Shown one piece after another: positions 36,341 to 47,400 of a stretch of DNA of 64,000 nt. The stretch lies in the NCBI RefSeq assembly GCF_030463565.1, contig NC_134661.1, forward strand, positions 8,270,542-8,334,541, in the 5' to 3' direction. Each line of letters starts with the position of its first letter. Within the stretch, counting starts at the first letter, position 1. The position numbers and the translations under genes are program-made. Source of the DNA: Pelecanus crispus. Its lineage: Eukaryota; Chordata; Aves; Pelecaniformes; Pelecanidae. Under the pieces are notes generated by a model that saw only the letters and a list, made by a program, of their open reading frames with translations, was not told where the DNA came from and made no database searches.

Positions 36341-36676
36341 AAACCAGTACAGTGCGGGATGGCGTCGCCGGCTGTCGCAGCCCGGCAGCTCTGTCAGTGG
36401 TACTAGTGCGTCCGACACCTTTGCTTCTTAATAGCAGATTGAAGTCAGCGTGTTTGGTAATTAATGTGGCAAGGAAGTTTTAAGGCTATTAGATGCCCTG
36501 GCAGAGGACTGGCAGCGTCTCCTGAAGGAAGGCGGAATCGCTTCCAGTGCATGAGAAGTGCCTGCCAAAATTCCTGTTCCCTTTCATTGTATTTGTGGCT
36601 TTCATCTTTTGGGGGTTTCTTTTGGAAAGTTGAATTTCACCTCCTCGCCCTGAAACCTAGACAATTCTCAGCCTTG

Positions 36677-37238
36677 TGTCCTGGTTTCAGCTGGGATAGA
36701 GTTCATTTTCTTCCTAGTAGCAGGCACAGTGTTGTGCTTTGGATTTAGTAGGAGAATAACGCTGATAACACGCTGATGGTTTAGTTGTTGCTCAGTACTG
36801 TTTGTGCTGGTCAAAGAGTTTTCAGCTTCCCATGCTCTGCCAGGGGCACAAGGAGCTGGGAGGGGGCACAGCCAGAAGAGTTGATCCCAACTGCCCCAAG
36901 GGCCATTCCATACCATACGGCGTCATGGGCAGTATGGAAACTGGGGGGGTTGGCCGGGGAGCAGCGATCGCTGCTGGGGGATGGGCTGGGCATCGGTCAG
37001 CGGGCGGTGAGCAATTGCATTGGGCATCACTTGCTTTGGATATTATTATTCTTATTATCATTATTATATTGTTATTATTATCATTACTATTTTTCTTTAT
37101 TTCAACTATTAAACTGTTCTTATCTCACCCCAGGAGCGTTTCTCACTCTCACTCCTCCGATTCTCCCCCCATCCCACCGGGGCAGGGGCAGTGATGGCTG
37201 CGTGGTGCTGAGCTGCTGCCTGGGGCTGGACCACGACA
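36677..37238 (+). mobile_element. endogenous retrovirus LTR (ERVL-like), isolated
   Basis: A 562-bp LTR runs from TGTCCTGGTTTCAGCTGGGA to GGACCACGACA, with an ATT-rich tract and ATTAAA before TCTTATCTCACCCC. No internal retroviral genes adjoin it, so it is a solo LTR fossil. CCTTG flanks both ends (36,672-36,676 and 37,239-37,243), like a 5-bp target duplication. The second copy at 43.9 kb also has CCTTGG beside its end, so the duplication is not certain. Moderately old, from its divergence to the other copy. Confidence 0.85.
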
Positions 37239-40200
37239 CCTTGGCACCCGGGTTTTGCCTCCAGAGCCGGCCCCAGACCCCGGCACCCCTGCCTGCACCG
37301 TGTTCCCCCGCAGCCCCTCGCCCGCCGTCCGGGGGACGGGGAGCAGCGGGGTGTCGCGGAGGGGACGCAGCGGTGGCAGCCTCCTTCGCCGTCCCCGCCA
37401 CGAAGAGGCAGCAGAGCCCCGCGCTTCTCGCGGCGGCCGGTCCCCGCAGCATCCCGGCATCTTCCCGCTCACCCAGCGGGAGCCAAAATGATCAAACAGT
37501 TTTAGGCTCATTACCGGCTCCGAATCTATATAATTGGCCTTTGCTTTTGGAAAGACCTGTCATTAGGAGTGACGGGCGGATGAGCCGCTGTATCATCCTC
37601 AAACTAATAAGCGCTATTTTAGATCCCGAGGTGGCGTTGCCTAACAAACCCTGCTTGCCGTACCCCGTGCACACCCAGACCCGCTGATGCGAGACCAGCT
37701 GCCGAACAGATGAAGCCTAAAAAAGGTTGTCAGCTTGAAAGAGGGACGCGTTAAAGAGGTTTTTCTTCTGAGAGCGAAGCCAGTGACAAGTGCTCCCTGC
37801 TACTCCGGCACTGAGACCCTGGGCTGAAACGCTTTCTAAAGCCACCGGCCCCACGAGAGCCCCCCCAGCCACGGGAAGCGGACCCGGGGGTTTCTTTCCC
37901 ATGGGATGGTAGCCCTGAAGCAGACCACAGGCACTCCTTGCAGCCAGAAGCCCTAAGGAAAATCCTATCGCTGCTGGGGGGGGTGGTTTATCCCCGCTGC
38001 CTGAAATCTCAGCGCTGCAACACGAACAGGAGGTGGAAGAAAGGCGAATTTACCCCCCCGTTAAATCCTTGGAGCGCAAGGAACCGTTCGAGGTGCTGCA
38101 CGCTGGACCAAGGCGCAGCCATCCAGTCTCACACACCCCCACCGCCACTCACATTCACCAGGCTGCGAGGGTGTGCTTTGATGAAAGGGAACATGCCAGC
38201 AGCAAAGCTGATGCCAAAAGTGAGAATTTGGTGATGCACCAGTCCGTGCCCCCAAGGAAAGTGCTGGGAACGAGCAGCAACCGCACCCTGCCATGGAAGG
38301 GGTGACCCAGCTGGGGTCAGCTCTGTGCTGAGCATCGCCGAGCCTGAATGCATGTGCCCTTGCCCGGGTCTGCATTTATTATTGCTTAAGACAGTGGGCT
38401 GAGGTGTATAAAGCAGCGTAGCCCCGCGGCTGGCTGCAGCTTGGGGGCTTTGGCTCGTTTCTGGTGGCGTTTGCTGGCGCAGCGCTTGCGTTTCAGTCCG
38501 TAGAGCCTGTTTGTGCCCATTGAAAGGCATGATTTGGGGACAAAAGTGTACTTTGTTAGCACCCAGAGCACCTCAGGGCATTCTATGCAAAGCATTCTAT
38601 GAGTCTACGATTCCTGAGTGGGAGCGGTGGAGCGTCTCGGGGCTAGCGAGCCCCGGCTCGCGGCTCCTGGGAATGGGACGCAGAGCCTCCCCTCTGCGGC
38701 TCCCCGAGCCAGGAGCAGCCCCCGAAAGGCTCTGCCGCGCCAGCTTTCCGTCTCTATTGAAATCTCAGCTCTAGACGTCTGATTTCCATTTTCCCCTGTA
38801 CTTTTAGTTCAATCAAAGTGTGTGATTAGGGCTCTGCGGGCTCCATTGTCATCTCTACCTAAGTGCTTCTCTGATTGATATAAACAGCATTTCGATATTT
38901 ACACTGTGGAAACGTATCGCTCTGCCTGCTTTCCTGGATAATGCACAAAATCTGCCATTACAGGGAGGAAAAACGACCAAAAAAAAAAAAAAAAAACCAA
39001 ACCACCAAACCTCTCCCTGCAGAAGGCTGCTGGGAGGGGAGGAGCCCCTCCTTGATGGACAGGACTGTGCCCCATCAGCCTAATGAGGAGCACCTTGGCC
39101 TCGTCCCAGCACCTGGGCAAGTAGCAGCAGCTGGGGAGGTTATAAAGGGCAGGGGGGCACGGGGGGGCAGGAGGGTCTTGGCACCTGCAGCATCTCCAGC
39201 GCTCGTGGTTTGGGCTCTGCGCGGCGTCCGCTGCGAGCAGGGCTCGTGCCGGTGCCTGGGAGCTGGCTTGAAAGCAGCTTGCTCCTGCCTCGAGCGCAGG
39301 ATCGGCCCCGGCTCCACCCGGCTTTAAGCCTCAGCAGCCACGGGGCTGGCCCTGGGCTCCGCGGCCGGCAGCACCCGAGCCCCCTGCAGCCCCAGCCCGG
39401 TGCCCTCCCCCATCCCCTCCCCATCCTCCTCCTGCATCCTCCTCCCTGGAGAGAGGTAAGCGAGGCAGCCGGGCAGTGGCACGTGGCCGAGCTGGGGTGC
39501 TCGGGGAAGGGAGCACCCTCTGAGGTGGGGACAAAAGCAGCCTTTTCTCTATTTTGCATGCTTTTTTTACCAGACTGAGCTTTTGCTGCTCCCCTCCTTT
39601 GTATTTGCAGGAATACGTGTAAAGAAAGCACCCGAAAAGCCAATACTTCTAGTCTCAGATACTTGTTGGAGAAGGGAGCAGCCATATTTTGTTGAAAACG
39701 CTGTTATTTGAAAAAAGTAGAGGCAATTGTGCTTGTAGAGGATAAAACGCGCTTATTTTCTGAAACACGACAGATCTTCAGGGCTTTTTGCCAACTCCCA
39801 CAGCTTTCTCCCGCAAGCCTTGTTAGGGTGGCAGCTCCTGGGGTGGGCGTGCGTGCCGCGGGACGGCAGGTCCGGGGAGACGGCGTGGTAGGAATGCGGC
39901 GATTCCTTAGGAGTATCCGCTGCCCGACCGGTGCTTTTGATGGAGCAGGTTGGAAGGGCGGTGGTTGGCTGTTTCGGTTGTTGTGGACAACATTTGAAGG
40001 GTTTTTTTTTCCTGGCTTTGACTCAGTCGAAAGCGTTGCGCTTGAAGTTTCCCGTCGGACTTGGAGGAATACCCCCTGCCGCCGCGCCTTTCCCTCCGTG
40101 CCCTTCCTCCCGGGGCCAGAAGCAAGCGCAGGTGCTCGGCTGCTTTTCTCTGTTGCGCGTCCATCGATATGATTTTAGGTGACCGGTTTATAATTCATAA

Positions 40201-43200
40201 CCAGGCGCACTGCTGGGATCTTGCCCCCGTGGCTTTTGCTCCCCGAGGGCTCCTGCCCGCGGTGGGGGAGCGGGAGCAGCCGGGGCCGGCCGGCACAGCG
40301 CCGCGAACAAAAGACTCCTCTTCCTCCGCGTGGTGCAGAGGATCCCGAACAAAAGGTTCACGTTCCCCTGCGCTCTTCTCTTTTTTTTTTTTGGTTTTTT
40401 TTGTTCCCCCCTGCTCTGCTCTCCTTTCTTTTCTCCCGCTCTTCGCTAGAGATTTCAGCGGTTCTTTTTCTGGTTTAAACTCCTCTGCGCTGCAGCAAGG
40501 AGCTAGCAATTAACTATTATAAGGCTGTTTTACAGTCCTGTGGAAACCCTTTCCATCCACTTTGCTTCAAATGGGTACATCTTTTATTCCTAGTTTTCGG
40601 GAGTGTAAAACTTTACAGCGTTTGCTGCAAACCTTCATACTTTGCAGTTTATTGCTCCCTCTGCAGATATATCTTACTCGTAAATAAGGCTTTCATCTCT
40701 ACAGTACTTGACTAGCAACCGCAATGCCTCTGAGCCGTTTCATTAATGGGACTTTGCCTAGAAATCACGGCGTGATTCCTCTCAAACCTTGGTCTTTCCT
40801 TCGCCCCGGCAGCGCAGAGCTTGGCACGAGCGCCGTGGCGGCAGCAGGTTGCTCAGCCAGGTTCTTTGTGCCCGGGCCGGCAAATCCCTATGGCTCCCTC
40901 CGGGAGACGTGGAAGACGGCTCCAGGAAGTTCGGTGCGAGCTGGGTTAGCTGGGTCTCTGCGCTGCGGTTGCTTTGGGCGCCAAGGCGGTGGAGCCTTGG
41001 AGCAAAGAGAAACGCGAGCGGTGCCAGAGCCTGCAAACCCCCTGAGCTGGGCTGGCGCCTCAGGCGATGAAGCAGCGGAGAGGGGCGCATCCCGGGGCCA
41101 AGGCGGTACCCCCGGCGTTCAGCGCGAGCGCTCTGCCCTATGGCTCGGGAAACCAGGCTGGAGCGGGAAGCGGGAGCTGTGGAGAGCTCTGGAGGGCATT
41201 CACGTCCCACTTGCCTTTTGCCGGCAGCAGAGCCGAGCAGCGCTTGTTGCCAGCGGCGCATTAACCTCCGACTGCAGAGCTGGGATGCAGCGCGGTAAAA
41301 AGCTGCTCGTGGGGGCCGATGCTTGCGAAGGGAGAAGCGCTTGCTCAAATGCATGCTCTTAGGGCCGTGTCCCTCGTGGGTGCAAATCAGCCCCGGAGCC
41401 GCAGCAGCTTCAGTCAGCGGAGCTGGGCTGTGCCTCACTGCTCGTGCTTGGTCGGCTGCTGTAGGAGGAGAGCGTTCTCCCTTTCATAGGGATTGTGTAC
41501 AGGTTATTTTCAAAAACCTCTTTATTTTCCCCTGATTAGCAATGAATCTGACCACTCTCGGCTCCTGCGGTACGAGGGACAAATGAAGAGGTAGAACCGA
41601 TGCGCTGGAGGTGCCTACGGGTTTAGGTCCGACGTGGGCGCGCTGGTCTCGGATGACCACCCTGTGGCTTTTGTTTCGGTGAGAACGCCAAGAGGGGCTC
41701 TCTTTGTACCCTACCGCCCGTTTCTCTGAAACTCGCAGAGATGTCCTGTGCTTGGCATCCCTGAACGTGGCTGACCTTGGCTCAGACGTCCAAAAAAGCG
41801 AGCCGGCCATGGGAGCGGGCAGCACGCTTGCCAGCGCCTTTGCTGTTCAGCAGAGGAGCCAAAAGCCGCAGCGTGGAAATGGAGGCGCGCTGGGGTTTTT
41901 CGGCATTGCTGGTTCTGCCTGCGTCCCTGGGGAAGGGGCAGAGGTGCTCAGCATCCGGGCGTCTGCGCCGGCTCCAAGGGGAAGAGCGGGGCGAGCGGTC
42001 CCTTGCTGCACACCCAGGCCAGCCGCTGTTTTTTTCCGGGACTGTAATGACACAAAGGATTCAGAAAGGTGTGGGATATTAATTGCAGCTTTCAGACCCC
42101 TGCGTGCTACATGGCAATTTCATCGCATTACGGTGATAGTGGTTTTAAAAATCGCCCTCCTCCCGTCCCCTTTTAACAAAATACGTCTTGTTTTGCAGAA
42201 ATGCATTTAGGGCCGATTTGTTTAGAGTCCAGAATGGCAGCAATTAAAGTAGCGTTGTGCATTCGGAATAAATGGAGTAACGCTCGCGTAAGCGTGATCG
42301 CCGCTGAAAGGCTGGAACCGGGTGGGGAGATTGCTGTAGATCAGCCGCGCAGGGTGCCGTGCTGCAAGTCACCGAAAACGGGGTGCCCTGCGTTTCCTCA
42401 CGCCTTTGAGCATCCCCACTGTTGCATTAGTAAGAGCTATTTTACTGGGGGGAAAAAACAAGAGCTATTTAAAAATGCACTGGTCGTGCGTGTCCGTCCC
42501 GGGCGCCGTGCCCGTCTCGGCTCCCCGTGCCCGGCTAGCAGCACCCCGGCCTCCCCGGCGCCGGGGCGGGCGCGCGCTGGCAGGCGTCGCGTTAGCGGAT
42601 GGTTTATGGGACCATTTGCGGTGCCGGTACCTGCCGCCGAGCCTCCAAATGTCAGAGTCGGGCGCGGGGAGGCAGGCAGTGGGAACAGGTGGGCTGTGTG
42701 GATCTCCGGGGCCCCACTAATTCACAGGGAACAAATTAATGACAGGAACGGGGACAAAGTCCTATTCTGGGTGCAGGTGACTGAGCAATTCCCTTCTGGC
42801 AGGCGGAGGGAGGGAGGGAGACCTGTCATCATCAGGCCGCCTTTGATTTTATTGTCTGAGCCAGCCTTAAAGGTATCCTGCCTCCGGCGCTGACTTTGCT
42901 CTTGCTCGGGGTTTGGAAGCGGTGCCGAGTCTCGCTTAAAATAATGAGCCTCTCCGCTAATTGCACGAGGCTGCCTATTTGCAACACGGGCTGTCTCTTG
43001 CATCTTCCCCATAAAGGGACCAAAGGATTCCTTCGCTCTGAGAGACGGGAGATGTTCAGCGCTAACGACAGCGCCCCGGCGCTGAATGGTGTAAACCCAT
43101 TTACGCCCACACGGACCCGGTCCCCGGCTCTGCAGCAGGCGTGGGGTGGGAGCAGAGCCTGGTACGGAGGGGGGTCTTCCTCGGCCCCCTCCCATCCTGC

Positions 43201-43855
43201 GCTGGCAGCCCACCTCCCCGCGGGAGCGAGGGTCGGAGCTGCGCAGGAGGGAAGGTACGGGTGAAAGGGGTGGCTTGGTACGGAACCGTGCCAAAAACCC
43301 CGGGGAAAGGGAAAAATACAGGAGCGGCACTTTATTAAACAAGCTGTATAACAAACGATGGTTACCCACAGAGTCTGTATCGGCATGGTTTCGATTTCCT
43401 GTGCCGTCTTTATAGGATTCCCGAGTTAGCCTTTGGAAAAGCAATATAGTATTTTTGATGTCCAGTGAAGTTTGGGGGTGGTTTTGTTTGGGGTTCCCCC
43501 CCCCCCCCCCCCCCCCCCCCCATAGCAGCTCTCCTATGGGGATTATATTTTCAACCTGTGACCCGCCTGGGAGGGGAAAGGATAATGAACACCCGCTGTG
43601 CTACTCTTACACTCATTAAACTTGGAAATTTCACGGGTGCGTTTGTACTGCAGGCGACGTCGGGTCTCCCCAACATGGAAATGGCCCTCTCTCTGGGGGG
43701 AAAAAGCAACGCGTGTCCATAAGCGAAGCTTGGGGGCCCCATGCTGCAGCAAGGGTGTGATTCGGAGCATGAAAAGGAGAACGGCTGTTTTATTAATTGC
43801 GTGCCTGCCTATGATTATCACCAGCATTTACAGTGGGAGCCACCAGCCCTGTACC
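37239..43855. other. intergenic between NNMT and ZBTB16, no gene seen
   Basis: No gene recognised. Notable parts are an A18 run near 38,978, a C26 run at 43,496-43,521, and AT-rich islands at about 38,770-38,950, 40,500-40,720 and 42,050-42,290. Overlapping GC-rich frames at 39.1-41.4 kb have no family resemblance. Confidence 0.5.
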
Positions 43856-43860
43856 AAGGC

Positions 43861-44400
43861 GGTTGTGGTCCAGCCCCAGGCAGCGGCTCAGCACCACGCA
43901 GCCATCACTCCCCCTGCCCCGGTGGGATGGGGGGAGAATCAGAGGAGTGAGAGCGAGAAACACTCCTGGGGTGAGATAAGAACAGTTTAATAATTGAAAT
44001 AAAGTAACATAGTAAGGATAATAATAATATAATAATATCCAAAGCAAGTGATGCCCAATGCAGTTGCTCACCACCCACCGACCGATGCCCAGCCAGTTCC
44101 CAGCAGCGATCGCTGCTCCCCGGCCAACCCCCCCAGTTTCCATACTGCCCATGACGCCGGATGGTATGGAATGGCCCTTGGGGCAGTTGGGGTCAGCTGG
44201 CCTGGCTGTGCCCCCTCCCAGCTTCTTGTGCCCCTGGCAGAGCATGGGAAGCTGAAAAGTCCTTGACTGGCATGAGCAGCGCTGAGCAACAACTAAACCA
44301 TCAGCGTGTTATCAGCGTTATTCTCCTACTAAATCCAAAGCGCAGCACTGTGCCTGCTGCTAGGAAGAAAATGAGCTCTATCCCAGCCGAAACCAGGACA
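43861..44400 (-). mobile_element. endogenous retrovirus LTR (ERVL-like), isolated, reverse orientation
   Basis: This is the same LTR family as at 36.7 kb, on the minus strand. It starts TGTCCTGGTTTCGGCTGGGA at 44,400 and ends near GGCTGGACCACAACC at about 43,861. It shares the AT-rich tract and the GCGATCGCTGCTCCCCGGCC-like segment. No internal genes are attached, so it is a solo LTR fossil. I could not see a clear target duplication. Confidence 0.82.
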
Positions 44401-47400
44401 CCAGTGTGCCAGGTCCCCGGTGTGGCTCCAGAGCCCATCCGTGTCCGTGGTCCCATAACTGATAAGTTAACGTGGTATACGCATTGCAGCTGCTCTAATT
44501 TTTGCATTGCATGAATGAGGTTTTGTGGGTTATTTCCAGCTACAGCTGGCCGTTAAGCGTGTTGGTGAGTGAAGGCGCTTGGATTAATACATAATTATTG
44601 ACTGGGAGACGTGGACCTGTAACTGGCTTGGAGGGAACCGGTGGCTGGTCCGGAGCCGTGCGGCAGGAGGCAGGGACCGTCGGGCTCTCTCCAGCTCTGC
44701 CTCTAGGAAGCACTCCGACCTCAGGGAAGTCGCTGCCGCGCTCCCCAAAACGGGGAAAATCACTCCGAGTAACACTGCCGAGTGTGCGCAGCTTCCTCAG
44801 TGTTTGCAAAGCGCTTTCCTGGAGCCCCCGGGAGTGGGTGAGAAGCGTGGCCGAAGGATGCACCGCGTTGCAGAAGGGCTTGGGACTTGGCCGTTAATTC
44901 TCAGCTCAAGGGAGATGCCGAGAAACACTGCAGGGGACGGACCCGCCTGGTCTCAGAGCTGGAAACCCCTTCCCATGTGGGGGTCCCCTTCGAAATGGGG
45001 GTGCGCGGGATGAGGTGAAAGCCAGCCTCGGAGGCTGCGGTTAGGGATGGGAGCGTGGTTCCCAGGGGGATCGGGGCGGGAGGATGGTTAACGAGGCACC
45101 TTGGGTGCCGCTGCCAAACCTTCTCACCCTGCAAAAGCGCAGGAGAGAGGAGGCTTCCCGGGAGCAGGCTGCTGCTACCCGACCCGACGAGCCCGCGCAG
45201 ATGGCGGGGAGATAAATGACGCCATCTCCGTACTGTAGTGGCTCGGCTGTAATTTCTGAAAGACATTTATTAGAGGCAGCCTTGCCTTTTGCAGGGACTG
45301 TGACTCCTCGGGCAGAGGGAATTGCGACAGGGAAGGTGGAAAGCGCAACCCGGCGTTACTGATGAGAGCGGTGCCCAAAACCCCATCCATTCCTCTCCTC
45401 CAATTTTCTCCTCTGACAATTTATAGGTTAGTTTGATGCTTGAATAGCTGTGTCTCTCTAGTAATATGTATTCTCCGTAAGTATTCCCCGCTGTGGCATA
45501 TCCTAAGAGAACTCCATCAAATAATTATCTTCCCTTTTATTTATTCACAGTCTTTTCACTCGATCTGCATCACGATAAAATATTCCAATGGTTTCCTCTT
45601 AGCACCGAGCCTTCCCCAGATTGTAAAGTGTATTTATGTACAGTATTAAATCCGCCCTGCGCGGCTCTTTATCTCGGCGCTTTCCTCATTTGATGCTACC
45701 GTCGGGTGCTGGCCTCGGCCAACTCCTGCCCCGGCTCCCTGCGTCGCCGGGGCACGCACCGAGCCCGTGCTGCTTGCCCGAAGCCTGCGGCAGGAGAGGT
45801 CTGCCGGCGGCCACGGACAAGGCTGCGGGCTGGTGCGGCAGGACGCAGAAGGGCAGCCACACCGGGGAACCTTCCCGTCTCCCTCCCTCGTGCTCCGAGC
45901 CGCGCTGTCGCTGCCGAGTCGCCCGCTGTCAGCAGGAGGACGTGACTGCACGATGGCCGAGTGCAATCAGAGCAGGGAAGAAACCAATAAGCTCTTTTTT
46001 TTTCCCCCCCCTGCGGAGGGACTGGAAGAGCAGCGCTGCTCTTCTCCGAGGACTCGGCGGGTCTCCCTGTGCAGCCGGCTCGGCGGGCGGCTGCATCTCT
46101 AAAAAGGGCTTCCCATCCCGGTGGTGGCTTTTTATATAAAATACAGGTGGCTTCAGGGGATGACGTGTAGAGCCTGAGCACTGGCTTCCGACGCTGGTGA
46201 GCGTTTAGGAGCAGCCCTCGGGCACGCTGCAGCACGGCTGTCGCCCGTGGCAGGGGCCGTCCCTTCCGCACGGGACAGAGGGTCCCTGTTTGCAACCGGG
46301 AGAACCGCACGTCTTCCGAAATAGCGTTTCCAAAAGCAGTATATCCTTATCTCCCTGTGGATTGTGGCATGCCACCAGCAGCTCAAAAGGCAATAGTCGG
46401 TGTCCTGCACCTCCGTTCGCTGCTGTAAAAAGCCCCCGCGCGAGAGGCCGGCGGCAGCGGCTGCACCCACCCGGGACGCATGGGCAGCGTCGCGGCGAGC
46501 ACCGGTGCCCCTCTGCAGGCGCGGGTCGTCCGAGGGCTTTCCGGGCTGAAAGGGCTCACATCTTAAAATGTAAAATCCGTAGCCATGCCGGGGATGTCAT
46601 TAGGCCAGAAGAGCTCTTCCGCTCTCGGGGGCTGAGGGAGTCAAAGTGAGTTTAAGTTTGCTTCCGCCGCTCTTCCCGAGTGCGCGAGCGCTTCCCGGGA
46701 GCCCGTGCGCTGCGCGGCAGAGGCGCAGCATCTGCGCTTTCTGCCACGTCTGGTCGCCATGACGTGGGGACAGCAGTTAATAAGTTAGTCACGGAGCGAA
46801 ATAGCGGTGACCGTTCATAATCGCGGCTTTTATTCCCCTCTTTGCCTACAGCCGGCTCGGCTGGTAGGCGGAGAGGCCGGGAAAAGGGGTTGCTCCCAGA
46901 AGAGGGAGATGCCGGGTCCTGGCGAGGATGGTGACGGCCGTGACGCTCCCGCTCGCTTGGCTCCGGCACCTCTCGGAAGTGGTTTCCCCTCAAACCACGG
47001 AGAGGCGAGTTCCCTAGCAAGGGTTAACTGAGTGTATAAAATTGATTGCGATTTTAGTAATTCAGTATAATCACAGTCTACCAGCAGGTTGCTTTTCCAG
47101 CAGGAGGGTTTGGAATTATTTTCTGGAGTTTGCAATATAGAACTTAAATTAAGCCTCAGAAGTCAGAGGAGCTCTGCTGCATCTCTAATGTGGTGCTAAA
47201 TTCTCAGCAGCACATTCTCTGTATTAAAGCCTTTGCTAGCAATTAGGTTCATTAACTATCACAATACCTTATTTATTACTCGGCATGCCATATGGTTTCC
47301 CAGCTAAAGAATGGCACCCGTTCTAGCACAGACCATTTGGCATCATAAAAATGTTAACAAATAATGTTATGGCTCTCAAGGGCAAAAGGGCTCGCTGGGT

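Noticed and set aside
38593-38615. ATTCTATGAGTCTACGATTC as another CR1 tail
   Set aside because: Only the terminal microsatellite-like part resembles CR1 and the preceding bases do not match a CR1 tail.
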